In this document: positions 38,616 through 51,229 of the stretch, in pieces | How the letters are laid out: every line of letters begins with the position of its first letter | How positions within the stretch are numbered: the first letter of the stretch is position 1 | Origin: Tetrahymena elliotti 4EA | Taxonomy: Eukaryota; Ciliophora; Oligohymenophorea; Hymenostomatida; Tetrahymenidae | Direction: 5' to 3' | NCBI GenBank assembly: GCA_000231825.2 | Contig: JH720302.1 | Span: 533,478 to 597,477 of the forward strand | Length of the DNA: 64,000 nt | Made by a program: the position numbers and the translations under genes | Notes under the pieces: generated by a model | Seen by the model: only the letters and a program-made list of their open reading frames with translations | Database searches by the model: none | What the model was told of the DNA's origin: nothing

Positions 38616-40505
38616 ATGGATTAGGTAGAGGAGCAAAAGTAGTAAATTCCATAGGAATAATAAGCTCAAGAACCTGCTGACTTGTCATCTTAGCAATAAG
38701 AGCAAGTATAAAATGACTTGTCTCAAGATTAATAGCAATAACAATAACAATAGCCATAACAGTAGGCCCAACAACCTCCAGTATAAAAATATACAGAATA
38801 TGAAATTATGCAATTGATGTCTCTTTCTAAATTGAATCCTGAATAAATGGCAGCTATTAAAGAATTCTTCGCTACATAACAATTTACACAATCCAGTTAT
38901 TAACCATCTTACTCATAATAACAATTATATCCATAATAGCAATATGAAGAAGCTAGCTATTATACCCGTAATGTTGATTAAGATTATGGAGATGATGAAT
39001 TAACAGAATCTGGATTAGAATCTAAGATGGGTATTAAGGAATTCTAATATAACCTTAGTGAAAATCTAGAATTAGATATTCGTTGCAGACATAAGAAAAT
39101 TGTTGTCAAGAATAATGAGCATTTATAGATGCCAGGTATGATTACAATCAGAACATGTGATCTTGATTATGAAAAACTCTTAAAGCATCATGAACATTTA
39201 CAAACATTAGGTAGACAAACTGTAGATTTGGTAGTAGTGATTGACAAATCTGGATCCATGGGAGGTGAGAAAATGTAAATGGTAAAGAATACATTACATA
39301 AAATTATTTAGTTGATGTCTAATATGGATAGAATTTGCATTGTTTTATTCAATGATTATGGAGAAAGACCATTAACTTTTACAAGAGTTACTGATGAAAA
39401 CAAGTAAAGTCTATTAAATTTAGTTAACTAAATAGAAGCTAATGGTGGTACTAACATCAGTGAAGGTATTAATCATGCATTGAGAGCTATTTAATGTAGA
39501 AAATTCAAAAATAATGTTACAAGTATTTTACTACTCTCTGATGGATAGGACACAAGTGCTTATAGTGGAGTTAAATAATATATTGAAAAATATGGTTTAA
39601 ATGATGCATTTAACATTGAAACTATTGGTTTTGGTAGTGATCATGATCCTAAACTTCTCAGACATATCAGCGATTAAAGAAATGGTACTTTCAACTTCAT
39701 GCAAGATGTGAATTTCTTAGACACAGCTTTTATCAACATTTTTGCAGGTATGATATCTACTGTTGCTTAAAATCTTAAAATTGTTGTTAACTTCACTGTT
39801 CCTCCACAATTTAAGAATTTTAGAGTCTCTAAAACATTCGGTGATAATTGGAAAAAAGTGAGTGACACTTAATATGAAATTAAATTAATTAACATCCTTT
39901 CTGGTGTAAGCAAAGATTTTGTTTTTGAAGTTGAAGCTGACCCTTTTGATGAATAAGCAGAAAGCAGTATCACAGATGAAAACTGTTATTTCAACTTTAT
40001 TAATACTGAATTGACTGCCTAATCAGTCAGCTCTAAAGAAGAAGCACATAAAGTTAAGTCATTGCAATTATAATTAATTGATGGAAGAACTACCATTGAA
40101 GGAACTGAAATAGAAGAAGATGGAGAAGTAGTTGAAAATTATTTTAGAGTTTTAAGTGCTCAAGCTATTCAAGAAGGACAGGAATAAGCAGAACGTGGAT
40201 TTTTTGAAAAAGCAAATGAAAATCTATAGAAACTTATTGATAAAATATCAAGTAGCAGATATTCAGAAAAATACAATGTCAAAAACTGTTTAGAAGAGCT
40301 TCAAAATTGCAAATAGCACTGCAACAGCAATAACTTCTAAAAACTAGGATAAGGTATCTTCTCTTCAGGAGCTCAGTCTCTCTTAAACTAAATGGCCTCA
40401 TCCAGCAGTCACTCTGGAAGAGCTGACTTGAAAAAGTTTATAAACTTTAGCAATAACATGCAAAAAATTTTTTCCTAGCAATACACATCTTCCTACTAAA
40501 ACTGA
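38616..40505 (+). CDS. von Willebrand factor A domain protein with Q-rich N-terminus (629 aa)
   Basis: Single exon from ATG 38616 (MDQVEEQKQQIPQEQQAQE) to TGA 40503-40505, 630 codons. The first 120 or so residues are Gln-rich, mostly TAA/TAG codons. The vWA domain begins near residue 202 (VDLVVVIDKSGSMGGEKM). The metal-binding MIDAS is complete: D-x-S-x-S at about 210, Thr in GGTNISEG, and Asp in LLLSDGQDT. A beta-rich segment (FTVPPQFKNFRVSKTFGD; FVFEVEADPF) then a helical region resemble the domain that follows vWA in plant and protist WAV3-like proteins, but no RING is present. No signal peptide, so intracellular. Such proteins mediate protein-protein contacts; the partner here is unknown. 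Confidence 0.88.
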
Positions 40506-41094
40506 TCATGAATTTCTTTAAAAATATAAAAAGAAATTTGATAAAAAAGGGAGTAAATAATTACTTATGGTTAGATGTGTTTTTAATTCAATAGCATTTT
40601 TTTTAATTATTTTATACTTTATCATTGCTAAGCTCAATTTTTTGAAAAAAATAAATATATAAAACAAACATTCAATTATTTTAAACAAACAAACTATTTC
40701 ATTTTTTTAGAGCTAAAAATTTTAATGTTTAATAAAAAATTTTTTTTCAAAACTTTTTATTGCTTTGTTTAAACATAAACAATTTGTATCAACTGAAACT
40801 TAACTCATTTAAAAATAAATTAATATTTAAATAATTTATATTTAATTATTATTATAAATTATATATTAATAAATTAAAAGAAAGTAAGATAAAAAAGGAG
40901 ATTAAAAATAAATTAATTTTTTCTTTGAAAGAAACAGTTTAATATAGTTACATAAAAGAAATATATATTTGCTTAATAGTAATTTACAAATTTTTTTAAG
41001 CAATAAAATGGCTGTTTTAGTGAAATTTATTTGATTAATTTAAAGAGTTTAGTCTAAAAATATTTTTTATTATTTTGAATAAAAGAAGAATTAT
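40506..41094. other. Intergenic between convergent genes
   Basis: AT-rich 3' flanks of the vWA gene (+) and the 909-aa gene (-). Nothing else seen. Confidence 0.6.
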
Positions 41095-44000
41095 TCAAAT
41101 TTAGCTTGAAACCAATTTAAGCATGTGGTTTTTATATTGGTCAATTAAATTTAGTTTTAATTTTTCAGTCATATCTTTGTTAAGTTGGAAGGCTTTTGAA
41201 AAGTTTAAAGCAACTTGAATGGGATCATCATCTTCACTTAATGATATTTTACCATGTTTACCATTTGTTAAGGTTATATTCGCAAAGTAAAATGGAGTAT
41301 GCTTAGTCTTTTATCTTTCTAACATTGATGGAGGCTTAAATTATTTATTTTTATTTTGCTCATAATAAGTTCCAGTTCTAATTTTTTCTCTACGAGCCTT
41401 TTCTTCTTGAGTCTTTTCAAACCCATGCTTCATTCTTTTAACAGCCTATTCAAAACCTTTTACAGATAGATTATTTTCTTCTTTGCTTTTTTCCTTGATA
41501 GAATCCTCTTTGTTCTTCTAGTTAGAGGAATACTTATTTTTACTTGCAGATGGGTGCTGGGAAGAAGATGATTCTGAAATTGGAGAATGAGAAATCTTTG
41601 ACTAGATATGTGAATATTACTTTTGTTTGCTATTTGTTTAAGGTTTAAACGTGCACTCTCCTAGTTCTTAGCATTGCTTTTCTATTAAGCTCTAATATTG
41701 AATAATTTCTCTTTTCTTAGGAGTCTAATAATTGTATAATCTTGAGACTACATCACAATTTCCTTTTGTATTTTTCATCAATTATTCATTAAATTTTTTA
41801 CTACTTCCTAAATTAGGCTAAAAAGTACATTCATCTTTCTACTTTTCATATTCTTTATCTTCTTTGTCTAAAATCCATTTTTTTATAATTTCTTATTTCC
41901 ATTCTTCATGTTACTTCATTAAGTTAATAACTCTTGCTTCTTCTTTAGATTTAGATGGAGAAAGACTGTCTCTTCCTTCATATTCTAAAATTTAAGATTT
42001 CTAATTTGATCTCTTCTTTGGAGTAACTAAGTTATTTGTCTAAGAATGTGCCTATTTAGCTTTTCTTCTTAAAATATCATGAGGAGAAGAGTATTTATGT
42101 TCTCCAAATGTGACTTCTTTTTCATTCTAATAATCAGGCTAGCTTGATTGTATTTATTCATATTAATCCTTACTAACCTCAGTAATATTCATTCCTTAAA
42201 TTATTCCTTATGGCTCATATTTTTAATAGCTTAGATATTTCTAACTTTAAGTAGAATATGCGCTGATTTTTTAATTATAAGAATTATTGTTATTATTTAT
42301 ATTTTGATATGATTAAGTGTTGTTATTTTTTGATAAGTAAGCAGGAAGGGAATGAATTGTGGCAGTGTCATCTTAGGGATTAAATTTTCCTGTTTAGTAT
42401 CCTAATATATTATCAGACTAATATAAATTATCTCTCTAATCACTAGAAGTAGTATATCTTCTATCTCTACCTTCAGATACAGTCATTGCAGTGTAATTAT
42501 TAATATTATTATTACTATTTGCAGAATTTACTCCTGCTTACTCTGAATGCCTTTTGATCCTATTAATTAAATTAGATATATCCTATTCTACATTTAATGG
42601 ATTGTCTTTCTTCTTCATATTTACAGAATAGTGAGAAGAAGATTAAGACCTTCCTCTTGGCATGTTAGATGAGCTAAAAGAATTGTCTGCAGCATTACTA
42701 TTAATCACAATATTTTAATTGGAACCACTCTTAATACTTTAGCTTTCAGCTTAAGCAATATTTAAATTAGATCCTTTGCTATTTGAAAACGAAACTCTCC
42801 TTTTCTTCACTTTCACATCTTTAGTTAAATTCATCAGTATTTAATTTAATCTATCTTAAGAAACTACTCTTTCCCAAGACACTATAAAATCATCTAAAAT
42901 AGACTCTGGAAATTACTAGCATTTGCCATCTTCATCATTATGATTTCTAATATTATAAAATATCAATTAAAAAATATTTTTTAAAGTTTAATTTGTTAGA
43001 GCTAATTATATTTATTAATACTTTATTTAATAAATAAGGAACTTATTTTTATTTTTAAAACCCCCTTTTCAAAGAAGGTTAAAATCAAATATACAACATT
43101 TTTAGAAAATAAAATGTGATAGGAGGGGATATGGAAAAAATATTTTATATTATTAAAATTAATTTTTTTTACTGATAGGTGGACTTGAAGCTCTAAAGCA
43201 AAATGAGAATATTGTCTTTTAAAGAGAGGGGAGAAGATTCTTGTTTGTCTTTGTTTAGAAGGAAATATGTCACATTGAACAAAAGCTCTGAGTTAATTTT
43301 CTGAGCTGAATCATTTTCAGTATTTTGATTGTAACAAAGAACTTCCCAAAATAACTCATGGAGTTTCCTTAAATATTTAGAAATATTATATATTAACTAC
43401 TTTATATGAAATAATAACTTACATTTCACTGCTAAAGGAATTGTCTAATTGCTAAGAATTTATTATTTCTTCTTCATTAGAAAGCTTGGATGTTTCATCA
43501 TATTTGATATGTTAGAGAACGAGAATGTGATTTAAAAATCCTCCCAATTATGCAAATGTCATTTCATTTTATTCACTAAATTTAGAAGTAGCCTTTATAA
43601 GCTATTACTCAAGAAAGATCAACATATTTGTTTAGCTGTTAGAAAAATTATCATCTGACTATTATTGCATATCTTGTTAAATTAAGTTGCTGCTAAGATT
43701 ATTTCTAGAGAGTTAATTCTAAGATCCTTGCTTTATTTTTTTTTAGCTGCTACCTGTGCTATATGGTAACTAGCCGCTAGAAATAATTTTTTAGAGTTTC
43801 TATGTTTCTTTGTAGTAAAAGTATCCTTTTTGTTGATTAGTCTTTTTGACAGTGTCAAATAACATCTCAACTTGATTCATTTTAGGAATTTATTTTTCTT
43901 AACTTTTACTTTAATTTTTAACTGAATAATATTATTGGTTGATCATCTTTAGACCTTTCATTCCCAAATTATGATCTACTTCTGCAATATCAAAATCAGT

Positions 44001-44105
44001 TTTGCTATTTGTTGAGTCATACAGAGACTCTCGCTTGTACTTTTTCTCAAGCCTCAAAGCCATCGAAACAGCTTATTCTTGCCTATAGTAAATATCAGTT
44101 ATCAT
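41095..44105 (-). CDS. Uncharacterised 909-aa protein, low-complexity with conserved C-terminal motif
   Basis: Three exons on the minus strand; introns 43368-43422 and 42947-43172. ATG at 44103-44105, TGA at 41095-41097, 910 codons. The N-terminal part is helical and charged (MALRLEKKYKRESLYDS; LFWEVLCYNQNTEN). The middle is Ser/Asn/Gln-rich and presumably disordered. Two blocks of the form C-T-F-x-P-x-x-x (DECTFQPNLG, ECTFKPQTN) flank RLYNYQTPKKREI. This arrangement occurs in many proteins of flagellated and ciliated protists. The C-terminus (ANITLTNGKHGKISLSEDDD, then ALNFSKAFQLNKDMTEKL) looks like a small folded domain also seen in such proteins. Standard-code ORF finding splits this locus into fragments. 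Function unknown; a cytoskeletal or ciliary role is a guess. Confidence 0.8.
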
Positions 44106-45347
44106 AGTGCCTTATTATAAACAAAATGACCTAAGATAAAAAATTATTAATTAGCTGTTGCTATTTTTATTTGATTAACTTTTATGCCTTTGTAACAAGC
44201 AATTTACTTTTAACAAAAAATTTTATTTGAAAAATTTTACTGTTTGCTATAAAATCATATAGCATATTATAAATTAATTATTCATTCATTCATCATTCAG
44301 CCAACCAAGCATAATAATACATTCATATATTTTCTGCTAATCTTCATTTATTAAACTTCGCAAATCTGATAATAAAATTATAAATAAAATTTAATATTTT
44401 CAAAGACATAAGTCTACTTTTCTAATATCTATCTACCTACCTATCCATCTCTTTAATATCATTATTGCTCCTTCTACTTAATAATTTCATATTTACTAAA
44501 AGAATGCCAAAAAACAGTTTTTAAAAAAATTAATTACTTAAACTTATTGAATCCATCTTTTTAAATCAATAAAAATTATTTTTTAACTATTTAAGATTTT
44601 AAAAATTTTATTTGATTATTACTAATTTATCATAAAGACTATTATTATTTTTGATTGGAAAAAAAATTTAAATTAAAAAAATAAAATAAATCTCTAAAAA
44701 AATAAATTTTGTTTATTGAAAATGAAATGAAAATATATTTTAAATTAAATTAGATGATGGATTAAATACATTTAAACAATTTAAATCAGAATCTAATTTG
44801 AAAATAAACTTTCAATTTTGAATGGCTTTATTAGCTTTTATCTTTTTTTTCTAAAATAAAATAAATTTAAAAATCATAAAAATGATTTGTATAATTTAAT
44901 TTAACAAAATGAATGATATTTTAATAACTAATTATTAAATTAGAATAATAAGATTATCTTTTTGAATGCTATATGGGATCTATTTCAGATTTCATTCCTT
45001 TGTTAAATTAAGAATAAATTGATTGATTTTTTTCAAATCTTTTAAATAGCGCTCAATATTTTGATTTAGAAGAATTGATCAAAAAATTAAAATCAAAAAT
45101 GAATTTTGCATGATAATTTATCAAATCTTTATAATTAATAAAAAAGGAGGGAAAACAAGATAGAAAGAATCACTCTAATTAATTAAAATATCAAAGCAAA
45201 CAAACAAATAAATAAATAAATTCTCTGATTACAAGCAAATACTAAATAGATTTAATAGCAAGGTAGGATATATATTTTGAATCAAATTCTTTTAAAATGT
45301 TAAAAAGAAAATATTTTATTTAAAAATAATAGAGCTGAAGAAGAGAT
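44106..45347. other. Divergent intergenic region (909-aa gene / SMC2)
   Basis: No coding frame. Contains short simple repeats (ATTC near 44282, AAAC/AAAT near 45198). Must hold the promoters of both flanking genes, but no motif could be assigned. Confidence 0.55.
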
Positions 45348-48300
45348 ATGTATATAAAGGAAATTATTATTGAAGGTTTCAAGAGTTATGCAACTCGTAC
45401 AATTATTAAGGGATTTGATCAGTAATTCAATGCCATTACAGGTTTCAATGGATCTGGTAAATCTAACATTTTAGATTCTATTTTATTCGTCCTTGGTTTG
45501 AACAAAGATTGGGAACTAGTAAATTATTTTATTTATTTGATACCCTATATTATGGGACCATTTTTATTAAGATTTTGGGCATTTTTAAATTATTGTATTT
45601 TTAATAATTTAGCTAAGAGTTAAGAAGGTTCAAGAATTAGTTTATAAATAAGGTCACGCTGGTATTACAAAAGCAGAAGTTACAGTTATATTTGACAATT
45701 CCAACAAAGAATAATCACCTTTAGGTTATGAGACATATGACACCATTTCTGTTACAAGACAAGTAATTTTTTTTTGAAATTTTATTTGAAATTACTTTTT
45801 CATGTTAAAAACGATAATTTTTGAAATTGGTGATTTATTTTTGAAAAAATGTAATAAACCTAGGTCCAATAAGAAAAGAGCAAGTACTTCGTTAATGGTA
45901 CTAAGCTTACTTTAAATCAAGTCAAGAATATGTTCAGAAGTGTTTAATTAAATATTGATAATCCTCACTTCTTGGTTGCTTAAGGTAGAATTACTAAGAT
46001 TATCAACTTGAAACCCTAAGAACTCATTTCTATGCTTGAAGAAACTGCAGGTAAAAATGAATTTCAATTTCATTAAACAAAAACATTGATTCATAATTTC
46101 TCATTATAATTGGAAGAAGAATTTGTTTGTAAAAGAAATTCTTTTTAATCTAAAACAAATGAAAATCTATGAAAGACTTTAAAAAGAAAGAAAAAATATC
46201 TTTTTTATTTGAAAAAGAAAATATTTTTGAATGAGAAATAATTTTTTTGTAACTATTTGATTGATTTAAATTATTGTTTTAAAAAAGGAACTGCACTTTA
46301 TAATGAAAAGAAAAGAGAAAGTGAAAAGATTATTAAGAAAAAAGAAGAAAAGGTTAAGGAAATTAATGATTTGATTGATACGGATATTCAACCTAAGATG
46401 AGAAAGTTGAAAGAAGAAAAGGAGCAATATTTAATTTGGAAGAGCAGTGAAGTTGAGATTAATAAAATGGACAGAAAACTTAAAGCTTATGAATATTTTA
46501 ATAAAAATAATCTTTTAAAAGAGAGAATGAGAGAAATAGAAAGCAAACAAAGCATTCTTACTCATGCTCAAAGGGAATTAACAAAGGTTACTAATGAGTA
46601 TTCAAATATTATTGAAGATATGAAAAGTCATGGCAGAAAATAGGATGCTGAAAAAGATAAATAACTCTCTCGTTACGAGGTTGCTTTGAAAACTGTTGAA
46701 GAACTTATTTAAAAGCAAGAAAAGGAACGTGAAATCATCAAAAAGCATTAAATTTCTTCTTTGTAAGAATTAAAGAAACAAGAAAATAAAGTTCGTTTGT
46801 GTGAAGAAAATATTTCTAAATTTGAAAAGGATTTGGAATACTCTAGATAATAACTTGTAGATCTTTAAGCTGAATACGATTAAAAGAAAGAAAACTTAAA
46901 TGAAGCTAACAGACTCTCTAAAAACGATTCTGGTAATATTGATGCTGCTAAGGAATAAGTTGATGAATAGATTACATCAACTAAGAATAAACTTAGAAAT
47001 TTTAAAAATGATATTGCAAAATTAGAAAATTCTATCAAGCAAAAACAAAACATCATCAAAAATTAAAAAGAAAATATCGAAAGTGCTCAAAGAGAAAGAG
47101 AAAGCTTAAACAAAAAGCTTGAAATCTTAGAAAAAGAAATCAAATAAGTTGAAGAAGATATTGACAGTAAATTTCATTGATTGGCTTATTTTTTAGATAA
47201 ATTAAAATAATATTTAAAAATAAATAGAATGCACTTTCAATGTTAACGAATTAAGAGCTAGAGAAAATGAAAGAGCTAATTATGATCAATAAATGATGAA
47301 GCTCAATCACACTCTTGAAAATATTTTGAACCAAAATGGTAACTGGATCTTCAAACTCTAAGTAAATTTTAGTTTTATAAAATTATTTTAATAGATATTT
47401 TTAATAAAGTAACTTACTATCCATTTATATTTTATTTCAAATTCTTATTGAGATTAAAATAAAAATATTAAAAAATTTTAGGAGATATACTTTATTAGAT
47501 ATATTTGTATTTTATTCAAATCAATTAATAAATTATTTTAATAAAATAAAGTTTAGAGATCCTGAACCTAATTTTGACAGAAATAAAATTAAAGGAAGAA
47601 TTTTAACTTTATTTAAATCTAAATCTCCTGAATATTATGAAGCACTTGAAGCTGGTGCAGGTATGATTAAAAAATGATTGAAATTCATATAAAAAATATA
47701 AATAAATTTAAATATAGGTGGTAAATTATTAAATATTGTTACTGAAGATGAACAAACTTCTAAGTTAATGCTTAAAAAGAATTGTTTTTCTTTCAATGTT
47801 AGATTTATCCCAAACAATAAGATTGTTAGCAGAAAAATTGATGATTAAATAGTAGCAGAAGCTCAACGTATTGCTCGTGATATGGGAGGATGGGCTTCCC
47901 CAGCTTACGAACTTATTGAATATGATAAGTACTTAGAAAAGAGTATGCTTTTCGTATTTGGCAACTTTATGGTCACTTCAAACTAACACATTGCTAAATA
48001 GATTGCTTTCAATTAGAATGTTAGAATGAGAATCAAGTGTGTTACTCTTGAAGGTGATATTATTGATCCTCAAGGTACTTTATAGGGTGGTTATTAAGAC
48101 AACAAAAGTCTTACACTTACTCGTTATGCTAATTACAGAAATGTTTTAGATGAAAGAGAAGAAATTGTTTACAACAGAGGTTAACTTTAAGAAAGTATTA
48201 ACTACCTCAAAAAAGAAGAAAGCTATTACAATGGTTTGAAGGATGACTTAACAAATAAGAAATTCAGATTTGAAAAACTTGCTGAATAATTGAGAAATCT

Positions 48301-50194
48301 TTCTGGTCGTGGTATCTAAGAATAGCAAGATAAACTTGAAAGAGAAATTCAAGATGATATTGAAATGCTTGCACGTGTTTAAGATCAAGATAAAAAGACT
48401 CAAGACAAGCTTGAAGAATTAAACAATGAAAGATCCAACCTTTCTAAATCTAAAGATACAAAGGAAGTTTGGAAAAAGAAAATTCAAAAACTTAAATAAG
48501 AAATCGAAGAAAGTGACAAAGAACTTTAAAATTTAAACAATCACATTGCTGATTGTGAAGTAAATATCGAACACAATAAAAAAGATCTTATAAAATCTAA
48601 AGACAGAGTCATCTAGGAAAATAAAAATATTGAAGATCAAAAGAAAAAACTTGAAAATAATGAATACGAATTAAATCAAAAGAGAAAGGAAAACTAAGAA
48701 TTAAAGGTTAAACTAAAAACAATTCTAAAAGCAATTTTAATTTTACTTTTTATTAAAAACAGAGACAAAAAGATGAACTCGAATTAGAAATTTAAAAGCT
48801 CTAAGGAAAGAGGGTTGAGCTTGAAGAAAAAGAAAAAACCCTCAAGCAAAGAAAAGATGAAATAGAATCAGAAGTTAAAAAAATTGAAGAATTCAACAAA
48901 AAGATCACTGCAGAAATCACAGATATTCGTCTTTATCTCAACAACTTAGAAAAAGAAAATGAGGTATTTACTTTACTTAGTTCTTCTAAATAATTCATTT
49001 TTAAAAACTTTTACTTGCTCATCATTAGTTCTTTTGCACTTTATCAATCATTTGCTTAAAAACCTAATTAAAATAAATTAAGAAACAATTAATCAATTCA
49101 AATTATACCCTTTAATTGTTTTCATTTAAATAGTCTTTAAAAATATTTCAAATTTAAATGAATGTTTAACTTTCTTTTTAAAAATATAATTGCATTTTTG
49201 TATTTTTATTAACATAATTATTGAAAATTAGTTCATACGTAATGATAAAGATCTTTTTGGGTAATAAGGAAGTGAAGATTATGACTTCTCTAAATTAAAC
49301 TTAAATGAACTTAAGAGAAGATATCATAACACTGTTTAGGAACAATAAATTAGATAAAAGCAAGTTAACTTTAAGGTTGAGGCCATGAGTGAAAAAGTAG
49401 AGAAGGATTACTAATAACTTAATGAGAAACGTCAAATTCTTGAAAATGATAAGATCCTTCTTTTCAAAAATATGGATGAATTAGATAAGAAGAAATAAGA
49501 AACTTTAGAAAAGTGTTACTTAGAAGTTAACAAAACATTTGGTTAGATCTTTTCTGATCTTTTACCAGGAGCTGCTGCTCGTATTTAACCTCCAGAGGGA
49601 CAAGATGTTTCTGCTGGTCTTGAATTGGGTGTTGCTTTTAACAATGTCTGGAAAACTTCTTTATCTGAATTATCAGGAGGTATTATTTAGTTAGTTTATA
49701 AAAACATAATTTAGATTATTTATTAATTAATATTCTTTTTTTAACAGGTCAAAGATCACTTCTTGCTCTTTCTTTCGTACTTGCTCTTCTTAAATATAAG
49801 CCTGCTCCTTTCTATATTTTGGATGAAGTAGATTCTGCTTTGGATTTGTCTCACACAGAAAATATAGGTAAATTAACAAAGATCAATCAAATTTTAAATA
49901 TTTTATTAATTTAAATTTTATTAAAGGTTATATGATCTCTCAAAGATTCTAAAACTCTCAGTTCCTTCTTATTTCATTAAAGGACGGTATGTATCAAGTA
50001 AATATTTTTGATTATTTAATCTTTATAGTATTAAAAATTTAAATTTATGAAAAAAGAATGCTAATGTATTGTTCAAAACTTCATTCGTAGATGGTGTTTC
50101 TAAAGTCGACAGAATTCCTTTAAAGAAAAAAATTACCAATAACAATAAAAAGAAAAAAATGGAAGTTGAAGATGACAAAGAAAATTAAAATTGA
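45348..50194 (+). CDS. SMC2: Condensin subunit SMC2 (1198 aa)
   Basis: SMC2 pairs with SMC4 as the ATPase core of condensin, compacting chromosomes. Twelve exons; introns 45519-45612, 45763-45863, 46051-46287, 47167-47227, 47362-47551, 47661-47717, 48707-48762, 48964-49231, 49680-49747, 49868-49926, 49998-50056. Spliced length 1199 codons, matching human SMC2 (1197 aa). Motifs: [18 protein letters not shown] start; Walker [10 protein letters not shown] (residues 32-40); [17 protein letters not shown] (SMC2-type); coiled coil; hinge about 507-670 ([14 protein letters not shown]); second coiled coil; [14 protein letters not shown]; signature LSGGQRSL (1087-1094); Walker [16 protein letters not shown]-terminal [18 protein letters not shown]. 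All ATPase motifs are intact. One difference: the motif after the first head lobe, usually ETAGTRMYE in SMC2, reads ETAGTALYN. Confidence 0.96.
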
Positions 50195-51229
50195 TGAATC
50201 ATTGAAAATTGTTTCCTTACATTTAATTTAATTTATATAAATAATAATTAAGAGTAAAAGTACTAATTAAAATTATAAAAATAGCAATAAATAATATTTG
50301 TTATCTTTAATGCTTATTTGTTTGTTTAGAGTTGCACATTCCTAATAATTCATCTATCTCTCCTATGAATTATTATTCTAATAATTAAATTCAATTTTTA
50401 TTAAAGCAAAACACCCCACAAAATATTAAGCTATTTCTTTCACATTTAAATACTTTCCTTTCAAAATGGAGGTTCCCTATTAAATTTTGATAACATGACA
50501 GACAGCCTTTTAGAAAATTTTTGCTTAACCATCTAATATCATGCAAGATAAATAATTGTCTCCTTGATCCTATAAGCATATCGTTTAGTTGAATCAATAT
50601 AATGTTATCCTACTTTTGATAAAATTCATTAATACTATTAATATTGAATTTTAGGATTTGACACTAAATTACTGACAAAAATAATTTTTATTTCAGACTT
50701 TCCTTTCATTTCTAATTATAAAAAATAATTTAAATATTTGGATCAATCAAGATTTTGATTTTAGTTTAATCTTACTCCAAAATTTACCTAAAAATAATGA
50801 GTAATTATAATCAGAATTTCTTTTAGGCAATTATTAAAGTAGTAGGCTTATATTATTACTTTATCTTTTTGAAAACTATTAAAATTTATATATTTTTATA
50901 TTAATTTGAAGAAATCAAACCAATTCTATATCTCAAATAATAAAAATAATTAGAAATAATTTATATATTGTTAATTTTGTGCTTAGATAAACTAATTTTA
51001 TTTAATCAAATTTCAAAAAATTATTTTTTTTTCTTTTTTAAACTTGCAAGAAATTTGAGTCTTATTTTAAGTCCATATAAAATAAGTAAATCTGGTATTT
51101 AATATTTATTAAAATAATATTGAAATAAAATAAAGATATTAATAACATTAAGGTAAATTAAATTTAATATTTTTCTATGAGTGTGAGTCTGATAGATAGA
51201 GACTGATAATTCTTAAGAGCTTAATTTTT
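50195..51229. other. Intergenic, containing a decayed Cys-rich domain fragment
   Basis: Convergent spacer between SMC2 (+) and the RING gene (-). AT-rich apart from the fragment listed separately at 50395-50563. Confidence 0.6.
50395..50563 (-). pseudogene. Relic of the Cys-rich domain of the neighbouring RING protein
   Basis: Read on the minus strand, this segment begins GDNYLSCMILDGQAKIFQK and continues to about FVGCFALIK. It aligns with the domain in the gene at 51230-52387 (GDNCLPCMILDVQARNLPS). The nucleotides around 'cttgcatgatattagatg' are identical over that stretch. Most domain cysteines have been lost, and no start, RING or first half is present. It lies about 0.7 kb beyond the 3' end of the intact gene in the same orientation. 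This suggests a truncated tandem duplicate or a former third repeat that has decayed. Confidence 0.65.

Noticed and set aside
46257..46643. ORF starting [16 protein letters not shown] as a separate gene
   Set aside because: Its first codons are intron sequence; from GTALYN on it is exon 4 of SMC2.
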